DNA of 14,060 nt from JALUUH01 sp964636675 (GTDB lineage: Bacteria > Pseudomonadota > Gammaproteobacteria > S012-40), in assembly GCA_964636675.1 (NCBI GenBank), contig CAZWUO010000081.1, forward strand, positions 1-14,060, written 5' to 3'. The notes under the pieces are model-generated. The model was not told the DNA's origin, did no database searches, and was given only the letters and a program-made list of their open reading frames with translations. This document shows positions 8,197 through 14,060 of this stretch, piece after piece (position 1 is the stretch's first letter; the number at the start of each line of letters is the position of its first letter). Position numbers and translations under genes: made by a program.

Positions 8197-8446
8197 GATA
8201 CAGGAAACAATATGAGTGTATTTTGCGGTCGATTATATCAACTAGTGTTTGTGGAAGGAATGAATAGCGTCAATAAACTGGAGTTCCGATGAGATTAGGG
8301 TCTGTTAATACTCATTATGCAGACAGCGACAGAGGAGATTTAGGCGTAAATTCAACAAGTAAGTAGTATTAGAAAACAGATTTGTTTAAAATTACCGACT
8401 TATTGGACGTAAAGCGTCTTATCACCTCAGATTTATGGGAGAACCT
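8197..8446. promoter_or_regulatory. mnmA / icd divergent spacer
   Basis: A 250-base spacer that must contain the mnmA (leftward) and icd (rightward) promoters. Visible elements are: a short ATG frame at 8212-8292 preceded by AGGAA; GGGTCTGTTAATA at 8298-8310, which resembles the ends of the inverted repeats at 10290 and 13706; a TAAAAT box around 8387-8392 without a good -35; and a small hairpin GACG/CGTC (8406-8409 with 8415-8418) about 30 bases before the icd start. GGGAG at 8437-8441 is the icd ribosome site. No clear sigma-70 promoter can be assigned for either gene. Confidence 0.3.
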
Positions 8447-9703
8447 ATGTCATACCAACATATTCAAATTCCGGAAAGTGGCGAAAAAATCACTCTAAAT
8501 GACGATAAATCGCTCAATGTCCCGGAAATGCCGATTATTCCGTTCATAGAAGGCGATGGAATTGGTGTTGATATATCTCCCGTTATGTGTGAGGTGGTTG
8601 ATGCGGCAGTCAATAAGGCTTATCTCGGGAAACGCAGTATCGCTTGGATGGAAGTTTATGCTGGCGAAAAAGCTACAAGCATTTATGCGAAAGACACTTG
8701 GTTGCCTGAGGAAACGTTAGCTGCATTTAAAGAGTTCCTTGTTGGCATTAAAGGCCCGTTGACTACGCCGGTAGGGGGTGGCATACGTTCACTTAATGTG
8801 GCTTTGCGTCAAGAGCTGGATTTATATACCTGTGTTAGGCCGGTGCGTTATTACACGGGCACACCAAGCCCGCTGAAAGAACCCGAAAAAACCAATATGG
8901 TTATTTTTCGCGAAAACTCCGAGGATATCTATGCGGGGGTTGAATGGGAGCAAGGCACGCCCGAAGTAAAAAAAATAATTGATTTCATGCAAAATGAAAT
9001 GGGGGTTAAAAAAATCCGCTTCCCTGAATCTTCGGGTATCGGTATTAAACCGGTTTCTAAAGACGGTACATCCAGGCTTGTAAGAAAAGCGATTCAGTAC
9101 GCGATCGATAACCAAAAAGACTCAGTAACTTTGGTGCACAAAGGTAATATCATGAAATTTACCGAAGGTGCTTTTAAAAACTGGGGATATGAATTAGCGA
9201 AAAACGAATTTTCTGCTATCGAAATTGACGGCGGTCCTTGGTGTGTAATGAAAAACCCAAATACGGGTAGCGAGATTATCATTAAAGATGTTATTGCCGA
9301 TGCATTTTTACAGCAAATTCTATTAAGACCCTCTGAATATAGCGTTATAGCGACGCTGAACCTTAATGGTGATTATGTTTCAGATGCACTGGCTGCACAA
9401 GTTGGAGGCATTGGTATTGCGCCTGGGGCGAACCTATCCGATACCATTGCCATTTTTGAAGCGACTCACGGTACCGCGCCTAAATATGCCGGGAAGGATC
9501 AAGTGAATCCTGGTTCACTTATTTTGTCTGCAGAAATGATGTTGCGGCATCTAGGATGGACTGAGGCGGCAGACTTAATTGTAAAAGGAATGTCTGCAGC
9601 GATAGTATCAAAAAATGTCACTTACGATTTCGCGCGTTTAATGCCAGACGCAAATAAAATATCTTGCTCTGCATTTGGCGCAGAAATTATACAACACATG
9701 TAA
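8447..9703 (+). CDS. icd: Isocitrate dehydrogenase, NADP-dependent
   Basis: A 418-residue enzyme (E. coli 416) that oxidises isocitrate to 2-oxoglutarate, CO2 and NADPH in the TCA cycle. It matches E. coli Icd closely throughout: FIEGDGIGVD (33-42), GPLTTPVGGGIRSLNVALRQ (103-122), VIFRENSEDIYAG and LVHKGNIMKFTEGAF. Ser115 in GGGIRSLN corresponds to E. coli Ser113, the AceK phosphorylation site; aceK is not in this window. HGTAPKYAG and TYDFARLM retain the Lys-Tyr and Tyr/Arg residues that select NADP rather than NAD. I start at ATG 8447 because GGGAG is five bases upstream; ATG 8435 would put the start before that site. It faces cspD, with a 103-base gap and no obvious intrinsic terminator. 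Confidence 0.98.
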   Translation: MSYQHIQIPESGEKITLNDDKSLNVPEMPIIPFIEGDGIGVDISPVMCEVVDAAVNKAYLGKRSIAWMEVYAGEKATSIYAKDTWLPEETLAAFKEFLVGIKGPLTTPVGGGIRSLNVALRQELDLYTCVRPVRYYTGTPSPLKEPEKTNMVIFRENSEDIYAGVEWEQGTPEVKKIIDFMQNEMGVKKIRFPESSGIGIKPVSKDGTSRLVRKAIQYAIDNQKDSVTLVHKGNIMKFTEGAFKNWGYELAKNEFSAIEIDGGPWCVMKNPNTGSEIIIKDVIADAFLQQILLRPSEYSVIATLNLNGDYVSDALAAQVGGIGIAPGANLSDTIAIFEATHGTAPKYAGKDQVNPGSLILSAEMMLRHLGWTEAADLIVKGMSAAIVSKNVTYDFARLMPDANKISCSAFGAEIIQHM

Positions 9704-9718
9704 CATTCATGTGACATT
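9697..9718 (+). repeat. Tandem 11-bp duplication across the icd stop codon
   Basis: CATGTAACATT (9697-9707) is followed immediately by CATGTGACATT (9708-9718), with one mismatch. The first copy contains the icd stop TAA (9701-9703). The same bases also form a 6-bp stem, CACATG/CATGTG, with a 7-base loop. There is no T-run after it, so it is not a standard terminator. It is probably a slippage duplication. Confidence 0.5.
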
Positions 9719-9806
9719 GGGGGGCGTAGTACGTAATAAACCTATTTGCCCGAGTAAGCAAAAGGAAATAGTTATAGCAACGACGCTTATAAATATTACA
9801 TAATTA

Positions 9807-10055
9807 TTACGCAGGGGCTTCCATTTCGGTTTCTAATTGTTCTTCATCTTGGTTATGCGATCTTATTTTTACCGCTTGGAGGCCGCGGGGGCCTTCGATT
9901 AAATCAAACCCCACCTTTTGACCTTGTTTTAGTGTTTTATAGCCTTCCATTTCAATCGCGCTAAAATGAACAAATACATCGGTTCCCCCGCCTTCCGGAG
10001 AAATAAAGCCATATCCTTTTGCATTATTGAACCATTTCACGATACCGGTTGTCAT
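9807..10055 (-). CDS. cspD: Cold-shock-domain protein, CspD-like, with acidic C-terminal tail
   Basis: An 82-residue single cold-shock domain. Both nucleic-acid-binding motifs are canonical: RNP1 KGYGFISP (13-20) and RNP2 VFVHF (27-31), after GIVKWFN (4-10). EGGGTDVF and EGYKTLKQGQKVGFD resemble E. coli CspD, a stationary-phase protein reported to inhibit DNA replication. The position directly divergent from clpS-clpA is also the E. coli cspD position. After the fold (about residue 68) comes an acidic tail, QDEEQLETEMEAPA, which other short cold-shock proteins lack. A strong AGGAGG (10072-10067) followed by GGG lies 11 bases before the ATG. A general CspA-like function cannot be excluded; the symbol rests largely on gene order. 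Confidence 0.9.
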   Translation of the reverse strand: MTTGIVKWFNNAKGYGFISPEGGGTDVFVHFSAIEMEGYKTLKQGQKVGFDLIEGPRGLQAVKIRSHNQDEEQLETEMEAPA

Positions 10056-10169
10056 TTCAATGTCCCCCTCCTGTTGGAATTGAGTTAATCATTCGCTATA
10101 TTATTATTGCTTCAGCAGATTCTAGAGCCTACTTCATGGCATATTTGAAATACTATTTTATTAGCTATT

Positions 10170-10203
10170 AAAGAATAGAATACACTTGTGATAGATTAGT
10201 CAA
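10170..10203 (-). promoter_or_regulatory. Candidate cspD promoter
   Basis: On the minus strand TTGACT (10203-10198) is a near-consensus -35 hexamer. Two overlapping TATTCT boxes follow at 10182-10177 (15-base spacer) and 10177-10172 (20-base spacer). Neither has ideal spacing. Use of this promoter would give a leader of roughly 110-120 bases before cspD, which is common for cold-shock genes. The AT-rich sequence around it makes chance matches likely. Confidence 0.3.
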
Positions 10204-10283
10204 GTATTTTTTCTCACAAAACAAAAATAATATTTTTTTATGTGACAAGTTATAATTTGTCTTTACACTTCCTTGCCCTGTTT

Positions 10284-10328
10284 TATTAAGGTCTGTTGAC
10301 GTTTGAGTGTCGTCAACAGACCTTAATA
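10284..10328. repeat. Perfect 18-bp inverted repeat with 9-base loop (MITE-end-like palindrome)
   Basis: TATTAAGGTCTGTTGACG (10284-10301) is matched exactly by its reverse complement at 10311-10328, around the loop TTTGAGTGT. It lies between divergent cspD and clpS, so it cannot be a terminator for either coding region. Its inner part, GGTCTGTTGACG to CGTCAACAGACC (10290-10322), is flanked on both sides by TTAA. The GGTCTGT ends match those of the element at 13706-13862. It looks like two transposon ends placed head to head. A regulatory operator or hairpin in a long leader is the alternative. Confidence 0.75.
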
Positions 10329-10537
10329 CTTAATAAAAGTGATAAATTAGCTTATAATCTGAATTTATAATACATATAAGAATATATTTGGTTAAAATGA
10401 ATTATTCTAAATGCGGAGTGTTGTTACGGTATAATAACCACGTATTGTTAAAGGTATTTCCGGTAATATAGGGAGGTTTCTTTAATTCTGGGCTTTATTA
10501 TTAAAAAAACATGTAAATTGAATTAAACTAAATAGCT
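10329..10537 (+). promoter_or_regulatory. clpS upstream region with candidate promoters
   Basis: An AT-rich stretch before clpS. A perfect TATAAT lies at 10430-10435 but lacks a good -35 at 16-18 bases. TTGTTA (10445-10450) and TATAGG (10467-10472) are separated by 16 bases and form a second candidate. GGGAGG at 10471 is too far from any long frame to serve as the clpS ribosome site. The 10 bases just before clpS contain no Shine-Dalgarno-like sequence. I cannot decide between the promoter candidates. Confidence 0.3.
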
Positions 10538-10858
10538 ATGAGTGACGAAAAATACATTGATGATGATAGCGACCTAGATGTTCAGGAAGCTAAACCAAAA
10601 CTTAAGAAGCCGCCCTTATACAAGGTAGTATTACTGAACGACGATTTCACTCCAATGGAGTTTGTGGTTCGGGTACTGGAGGCTTTTTTTGGGCATAACA
10701 GGGAAAAAGCTACGCAACTTATGTTGCAGGTACATCAAGAAGGAAAAGCAGTATGTGGTGTATATACTCGTGAAATAGCTGAGACGAAAGTTAATCAGGT
10801 ATGCGAGTATGCTAAACACAGCAACCACCCTTTAATGTGTACCATGGAGCAGGCTTGA
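10538..10858 (+). CDS. clpS: ATP-dependent Clp protease adaptor protein ClpS
   Basis: A 106-residue ClpS, the same length as in E. coli. It recognises N-degron substrates (N-terminal Leu, Phe, Tyr, Trp) and hands them to ClpA for degradation by ClpAP. An acidic flexible N-terminus (about 1-22) precedes the folded domain, which opens with PPLYKVVLLNDDFTPMEFVV. The N-degron pocket residues keep E. coli numbering: Asn34, Asp35, Asp36, Met40 and His66 (MLQVHQEGKA). GVYTREIAETKV and HPLMCTMEQA close the protein. The ATG at 10538 is the first possible start (in-frame TAA at 10529), yet no ribosome-binding sequence precedes it. clpA begins 24 bases after the stop, so the pair is an operon. Confidence 0.97.
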   Translation: MSDEKYIDDDSDLDVQEAKPKLKKPPLYKVVLLNDDFTPMEFVVRVLEAFFGHNREKATQLMLQVHQEGKAVCGVYTREIAETKVNQVCEYAKHSNHPLMCTMEQA

Positions 10859-10882
10859 TCCCTCTGAAGTGAAACGATAACT

Positions 10883-13147
10883 ATGATAAGCAAAGAACTT
10901 GAATTTACTTTAAATCAGGCTTTTAAAGATGCACGAGAGAAAAGACACGAATTTGTAACCGTCGAACATTTGCTATTAGCGCTGGTAGATAATCCAGCGG
11001 CTTCGGTGGTATTAAAAGCTTGCGGTACTGACGTTTCCTCTCTAAAAACTGAGCTGGCGGTATTTGTTGATGAAACAACGCCGCATTTGATCGGTGAAGA
11101 TGATAGAGAAACTCAGCCTACTTTAGGTTTTCAGCGAGTTCTGCAACGTGCCGTATTTCAAGTCCAGTCTTCGGGAAAAAAAGAAGTCACCGGAGCAAAC
11201 GTACTGGTTGCGATATTCAGCGAGCAAGAGTCGCAAGCTGTGTATTTATTAAACAAACAAAGTGTTACTCGCTTAGATGTGGTTAATTTTATTTCGCATG
11301 GTATCTCTAAGGTTGCAGGTGACGAAGATTCACATGCAATATCCCCTGCGGTTGAGGACGAAGCCGGTAATGAAACGCCGGCAAAGAGTCCCCTTGAAAG
11401 TTATGCCGTTAACCTCAATGAACAAGCAAAATTAGGCAAAATTGACCCCTTAATTGGGCGCAAAGACGAGGTGGAACGCACGATACAAATTCTTTGCAGA
11501 CGACGCAAAAACAACCCTCTTTATGTCGGTGAGGCAGGTGTGGGGAAAACCGCTATCGCTGAAGGTCTGGCAAAAAAAATTGTGGATGGGGAAGTGCCTG
11601 AGGTATTAAAAAAAGGCGTGGTATATTCTCTCGATTTAGGTGCGTTGTTAGCGGGAACAAAATACCGTGGTGATTTTGAGAAAAGGTTAAAAGCCTTGCT
11701 TGGGCAGTTATTAAAAGAAGACAATGCGGTGTTATTCATTGATGAAATTCACACGATTATTGGGGCGGGATCAGCATCAGGCGGCGTTATGGACGCCTCT
11801 AATCTGATTAAACCCATGCTTGCTTCGGGTCAATTGAAGTGTGTTGGTTCTACCACTTATCAGGAGTATCGAGGAATATTTGAAAAAGACCGTGCGTTAG
11901 CTAGGCGTTTTCAGAAAATTGATGTTCTCGAACCGAGTGTGGAAGAAACCATACAAATCTTAAATGGTCTTAAGACGCGCTTTGAAGAACATCACGAAGT
12001 TAAATATACTCGCCAAGCGCTTACCACCGCTGCAGAACTTGCCGATCGCTATATTACGGATAGGCATCTGCCGGATAAGGCAATTGATGTTATTGATGAG
12101 GCCGGGGCATACCAGCGTTTATTAACGCCTTCCAAGCGTAAAAAGACCATTGGGATTCATGATGTCGAAGCTATTGTATCAAAGATGGCGAGAATACCTC
12201 CGAAGCAAGTGTCGCGTTCTGATACTGAATTATTGAAAAACTTAGATCGTAATCTCAAGATGGTGGTGTATGGACAAGATTCTGCCATTGAAAACCTATC
12301 TACTGCCATTAAGCTCGCTCGTTCTGGTCTAGGTGCGGAAGATAAGCCCATTGGTTCGTTCTTGTTTGCGGGTCCTACCGGCGTGGGTAAGACCGAAGTG
12401 ACGCGACAGTTGGCGTTAGCCCTCGGGATTGAGCTCATTCGGTTTGATATGTCTGAGTATATGGAGCGCCACACGGTTTCTCGCTTGATTGGAGCGCCTC
12501 CTGGTTATGTGGGGTATGACCAGGGTGGGTTATTAACAGAAGCCGTTAATAAAGCGCCACACGCTGTTTTGTTACTCGATGAAATTGAAAAAGCGCATCC
12601 AGATGTCTTTAATTTATTGTTGCAAGTGATGGATCATGGCACCTTAACAGACACCAATGGTAGAAAAGTTGATTTTCGTAACGTGATTATCGTGATGACG
12701 ACTAATAGCGGTGCTGAGCAAATCTCACGCGCGTCTATTGGCTTTACGGAGCAAGACCATTCAAGTGATAGTACTGAAGTCATCAAACGGACATTTAGTC
12801 CAGAGTTCCGCAACCGGCTTGATAGCATCATCAATTTCAAGGCGCTGGATACTACCGTCATTGCGAGCGTTGTTGACAAATTATTAGTTGAGTTGGAAGT
12901 ACAGTTAGATCACAAAGGCGTAACCATAGAGATCGATGATAAAGCGCGTATCTGGTTAGCAACGAATGGTTACGATAAAATGATGGGTGCTCGACCGATG
13001 GCTCGTTTGATCCAGGAACAAATTAAGAAACCGCTGGCTAATGAACTATTATTTGGTGAGTTAGATCGTGGTGGGAATGTGAAAGTCACTGAGCAAGAGG
13101 GTGAGCTTGCATTGACCTATCAGCCTAAAAAAGAAAAAGTGGTGTAG
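10883..13147 (+). CDS. clpA: ATP-dependent Clp protease ATP-binding subunit ClpA
   Basis: A 754-residue AAA+ unfoldase (E. coli 758) that forms hexamers and feeds unfolded proteins to ClpP. The N-domain (about 1-145), which is the ClpS docking module, is followed by two ATPase domains. D1 has Walker A GEAGVGKT (216-223) and Walker B LFIDEIH (Asp287, Glu288). D2 has Walker A GPTGVGKT (497-504) and Walker B LLLDEIEKAHPD (Asp566, Glu567). The ClpP-docking loop tripeptide is IGF (619-621). There is no long coiled-coil middle domain, which separates it from ClpB. The ATG has only a weak AAGTG about 12 bases upstream. clpP is not in the window. A strong terminator follows about 100 bases after the stop. 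Confidence 0.98.
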   Translation: MISKELEFTLNQAFKDAREKRHEFVTVEHLLLALVDNPAASVVLKACGTDVSSLKTELAVFVDETTPHLIGEDDRETQPTLGFQRVLQRAVFQVQSSGKKEVTGANVLVAIFSEQESQAVYLLNKQSVTRLDVVNFISHGISKVAGDEDSHAISPAVEDEAGNETPAKSPLESYAVNLNEQAKLGKIDPLIGRKDEVERTIQILCRRRKNNPLYVGEAGVGKTAIAEGLAKKIVDGEVPEVLKKGVVYSLDLGALLAGTKYRGDFEKRLKALLGQLLKEDNAVLFIDEIHTIIGAGSASGGVMDASNLIKPMLASGQLKCVGSTTYQEYRGIFEKDRALARRFQKIDVLEPSVEETIQILNGLKTRFEEHHEVKYTRQALTTAAELADRYITDRHLPDKAIDVIDEAGAYQRLLTPSKRKKTIGIHDVEAIVSKMARIPPKQVSRSDTELLKNLDRNLKMVVYGQDSAIENLSTAIKLARSGLGAEDKPIGSFLFAGPTGVGKTEVTRQLALALGIELIRFDMSEYMERHTVSRLIGAPPGYVGYDQGGLLTEAVNKAPHAVLLLDEIEKAHPDVFNLLLQVMDHGTLTDTNGRKVDFRNVIIVMTTNSGAEQISRASIGFTEQDHSSDSTEVIKRTFSPEFRNRLDSIINFKALDTTVIASVVDKLLVELEVQLDHKGVTIEIDDKARIWLATNGYDKMMGARPMARLIQEQIKKPLANELLFGELDRGGNVKVTEQEGELALTYQPKKEKVV

Positions 13148-13251
13148 GTTTTTTGGCTGACTAACTCGAGGGTGTGAATAATTAATAAGTCCTTAAAATC
13201 AAGCAGGCATGCTTAATTCATAGCAATATTGAAATTAAAAATGGAATTATA

Positions 13252-13288
13252 AAAAAGCCGACCCGATAGGATATTGGGTCGGCTTTTT
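13252..13288. terminator. Bidirectional intrinsic terminator between clpA and infA
   Basis: AAAAAGCCGACCC (13252-13264) and GGGTCGGCTTTTT (13276-13288) form a perfect 13-bp stem around an 11-base loop. The GC-rich core with A-run before and T-run after works on both strands, ending clpS-clpA rightward and infA leftward. Confidence 0.95.
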
Positions 13289-13322
13289 GTATTTAGGTAA
13301 CTTTTTATATTTAGGTAATAAG

Positions 13323-13541
13323 CTATTTGGCGCGATAGACAATGCGACCTTTACTCAGATCGTAGGGAGTTAACTGAATGGTGACTTTATCGCCAGTTAA
13401 GATTCGGATGTAATTTTTTCTCATTTTTCCAGAGATATGGGCAGTGACGATGTGCCCGTTCTCGAGTTCTACGCGAAACATCGTATTTGGTAACGTGTCA
13501 ATGACCGTTCCTTCCATTTCAATGTTTTCTTCTTTTGCCAT
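13323..13541 (-). CDS. infA: Translation initiation factor IF-1
   Basis: A 72-residue IF-1, the same length as in E. coli and nearly identical to it. It is an S1-type OB-fold protein that binds the 30S A site and helps IF-2 and IF-3 during initiation. Diagnostic stretches are MAKEENIEMEGTV, LPNTMFRVELENGH (17-30), TAHISGKMRKNYIRIL (33-48) and TPYDLSKGRIVYR. It is monocistronic and convergent with clpA across a shared terminator, the conserved clpA-infA neighbourhood. The ribosome site is weak; only a purine-rich AGAAAAGAA precedes the start. Confidence 0.99.
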   Translation of the reverse strand: MAKEENIEMEGTVIDTLPNTMFRVELENGHIVTAHISGKMRKNYIRILTGDKVTIQLTPYDLSKGRIVYRAK

Positions 13542-13594
13542 ATTAGATTCTTTTCTACACCTTTATGCTGAATTCGATTTTATAAAGGGGCAGG

Positions 13595-13625
13595 ATTATA
13601 CCTAGGTCTAAATGATAACACTAGG
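13595..13625 (-). promoter_or_regulatory. Candidate infA promoter
   Basis: A perfect TATAAT lies on the minus strand at 13600-13595, 53 bases before the infA start. No recognisable -35 hexamer sits 16-18 bases upstream; the sequence there is GTGTTA-like. Two CCTAG motifs on the minus strand (13625-13621 and 13605-13601) bracket the spacer and could be a small operator or chance. The remainder of the leader, to 13701, shows nothing else I can name. Confidence 0.4.
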
Positions 13626-13701
13626 GGGACGTTAACAATTAGGGCTTGCTGATGTTTCATTTTTGTCACTGTTGTGCTTGAAAAAGCGTCAATCACCAAA
13701 A

Positions 13702-13866
13702 CTAAGGGCCTGTCAAAAAATAACATGATTATATTGCGCCGAATATCGTTTCGTATTCAAGGCGCGGAAAGGGGCGCATACTCGTTGTATACAAGCCTTT
13801 CCGCAACGCTGAAGACGAAAGGATAGACAAGTAAGATGATCAAGTTATTTTTTGACAGACCCTAAG
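13702..13866. mobile_element. MITE-like element with terminal inverted repeats, flanked by CTAAG direct repeats
   Basis: The left end GGGCCTGTCAAAAAATAAC (13706-13724) is the reverse complement, with one mismatch, of 13844-13862. Similarity continues inward with a few mismatches for about 13 more bases. The 157-bp element is flanked by the direct repeat TAA (13703-13705 and 13863-13865), or by CTAAG (13702-13706 and 13862-13866) if the ends are set one base further in. The interior has no coding frame. It is highly structured: GCGCCGAATA (13736-13745) pairs with TATTC/GGCGC (13754-13765), and GCGGAAAGG (13764-13772) pairs with CCTTTCCGC (13796-13804). This is the architecture of a non-autonomous transposable element. 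The GG ends and TNA-type target suggest an IS5-like parent, which is inference. Confidence 0.82.
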
Positions 13867-14060
13867 TACATCAACCCTATTATATTGTCGGATTCAGTTG
13901 GTCTGTCAGCATTCAGAGCGCTAACAGTAGGCTGCACAGTGAATAATACCCAACGCACTTCGTGGGCAGGCCCTGGCCGAGCCAAGTGGCGTTTTTTTCA
14001 TCTAACGGTGTTGCCTAGAGCGCCTGCTTTTGGAGTTGAACGAACCAGCATATTTCTTGT
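13867..14060. other. Right-edge region after the MITE, no confident gene
   Basis: No plus-strand gene is visible. On the minus strand one frame is open from the window edge (14060) down to TAA 13847-13845 inside the MITE end, broken only by a TGA at 14000-13998. The part before the TGA could be the last 20 codons of a gene cut by the window. I recognise no family in either part. The plus strand carries a hairpin with a T-run (13953-13998), listed separately. Confidence 0.3.
13953..13998 (+). terminator. Candidate intrinsic terminator (no upstream gene on this strand)
   Basis: ACGCACTT (13953-13960) pairs with AAGTGGCGT (13984-13992), one base bulged. GGC (13965-13967) pairs with GCC (13981-13983) inside it. 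Seven Ts follow at 13992-13998. The shape is that of a rightward intrinsic terminator. The only plus-strand transcript nearby is clpS-clpA, already ended at 13288, so it would serve an unannotated small RNA or be incidental. Confidence 0.4.

Noticed and set aside
8435..8446. icd start at ATG 8435
   Set aside because: The ribosome site GGGAG lies after this codon and fits ATG 8447. The E. coli protein also matches the shorter form.
10397..10471. 24-codon frame upstream of clpS
   Set aside because: No ribosome site, it overlaps the candidate promoter boxes, and there is no recognisable product.
13148..13251. Possible tRNA between clpA and infA, where E. coli has serW
   Set aside because: No cloverleaf, T-loop GTTC motif or acceptor pairing is visible. 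Only a small AAGCA/TGCTT hairpin is present.
13867..14060. Right-edge region as 6S RNA, 4.5S RNA, tmRNA or RNase P RNA
   Set aside because: None of the conserved core sequences of these RNAs could be found on either strand.
1..14060. CRISPR array, toxin-antitoxin, restriction or phage module
   Set aside because: No spaced direct repeats of CRISPR type and no recognisable genes of these systems. Apart from the spacer elements, the window is core metabolism and translation.

Overview
This window reads as a block of chromosomal housekeeping genes from a gammaproteobacterium of fairly low GC content. The protein sequences are close to the Escherichia coli family members, and several neighbourhoods are those of gammaproteobacterial genomes: hflD next to mnmA near purB, icd nearby, and cspD divergent from clpS-clpA with infA following. 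The genes for making putrescine from agmatine and the AT-rich spacers would fit a Legionellales-type lineage. That placement is inference; the sequence alone does not fix it.

Layout, left to right. At 166-369 (+) there is a small divergent cold-shock-domain protein. Its stop codon overlaps that of aguB, which comes from the opposite strand. Positions 3749-366 (-) form a probable operon purB-aguA-aguB: adenylosuccinate lyase, agmatine deiminase, N-carbamoylputrescine amidase. acnB (3863-6421, +) runs divergently from purB. hflD and mnmA follow as a minus-strand pair (mnmA first, 8196-6456). icd (8447-9703, +) faces cspD (10055-9807, -). cspD diverges across a 482-base spacer from clpS-clpA (10538-13147, +). 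A strong bidirectional terminator separates clpA from infA (13541-13323, -). The last 500 bases hold the infA leader, a 157-bp MITE-like element with terminal inverted repeats, and a hairpin followed by seven Ts.

How the genes fit together: AcnB and Icd are consecutive TCA-cycle steps (citrate to isocitrate to 2-oxoglutarate). AguA and AguB are consecutive steps to putrescine. ClpS selects N-degron substrates for the ClpA unfoldase. MnmA makes the 2-thio group of wobble uridines, and IF-1 acts in translation initiation. No complete defence, secretion, phage or metabolic-island system is visible.

The unusual material is in the spacers and small genes: a set of GGTCTGT-ended inverted-repeat sequences (8298, 10284-10328, 13706-13862), an altered cold-shock protein, and a possible small RNA at the right edge.
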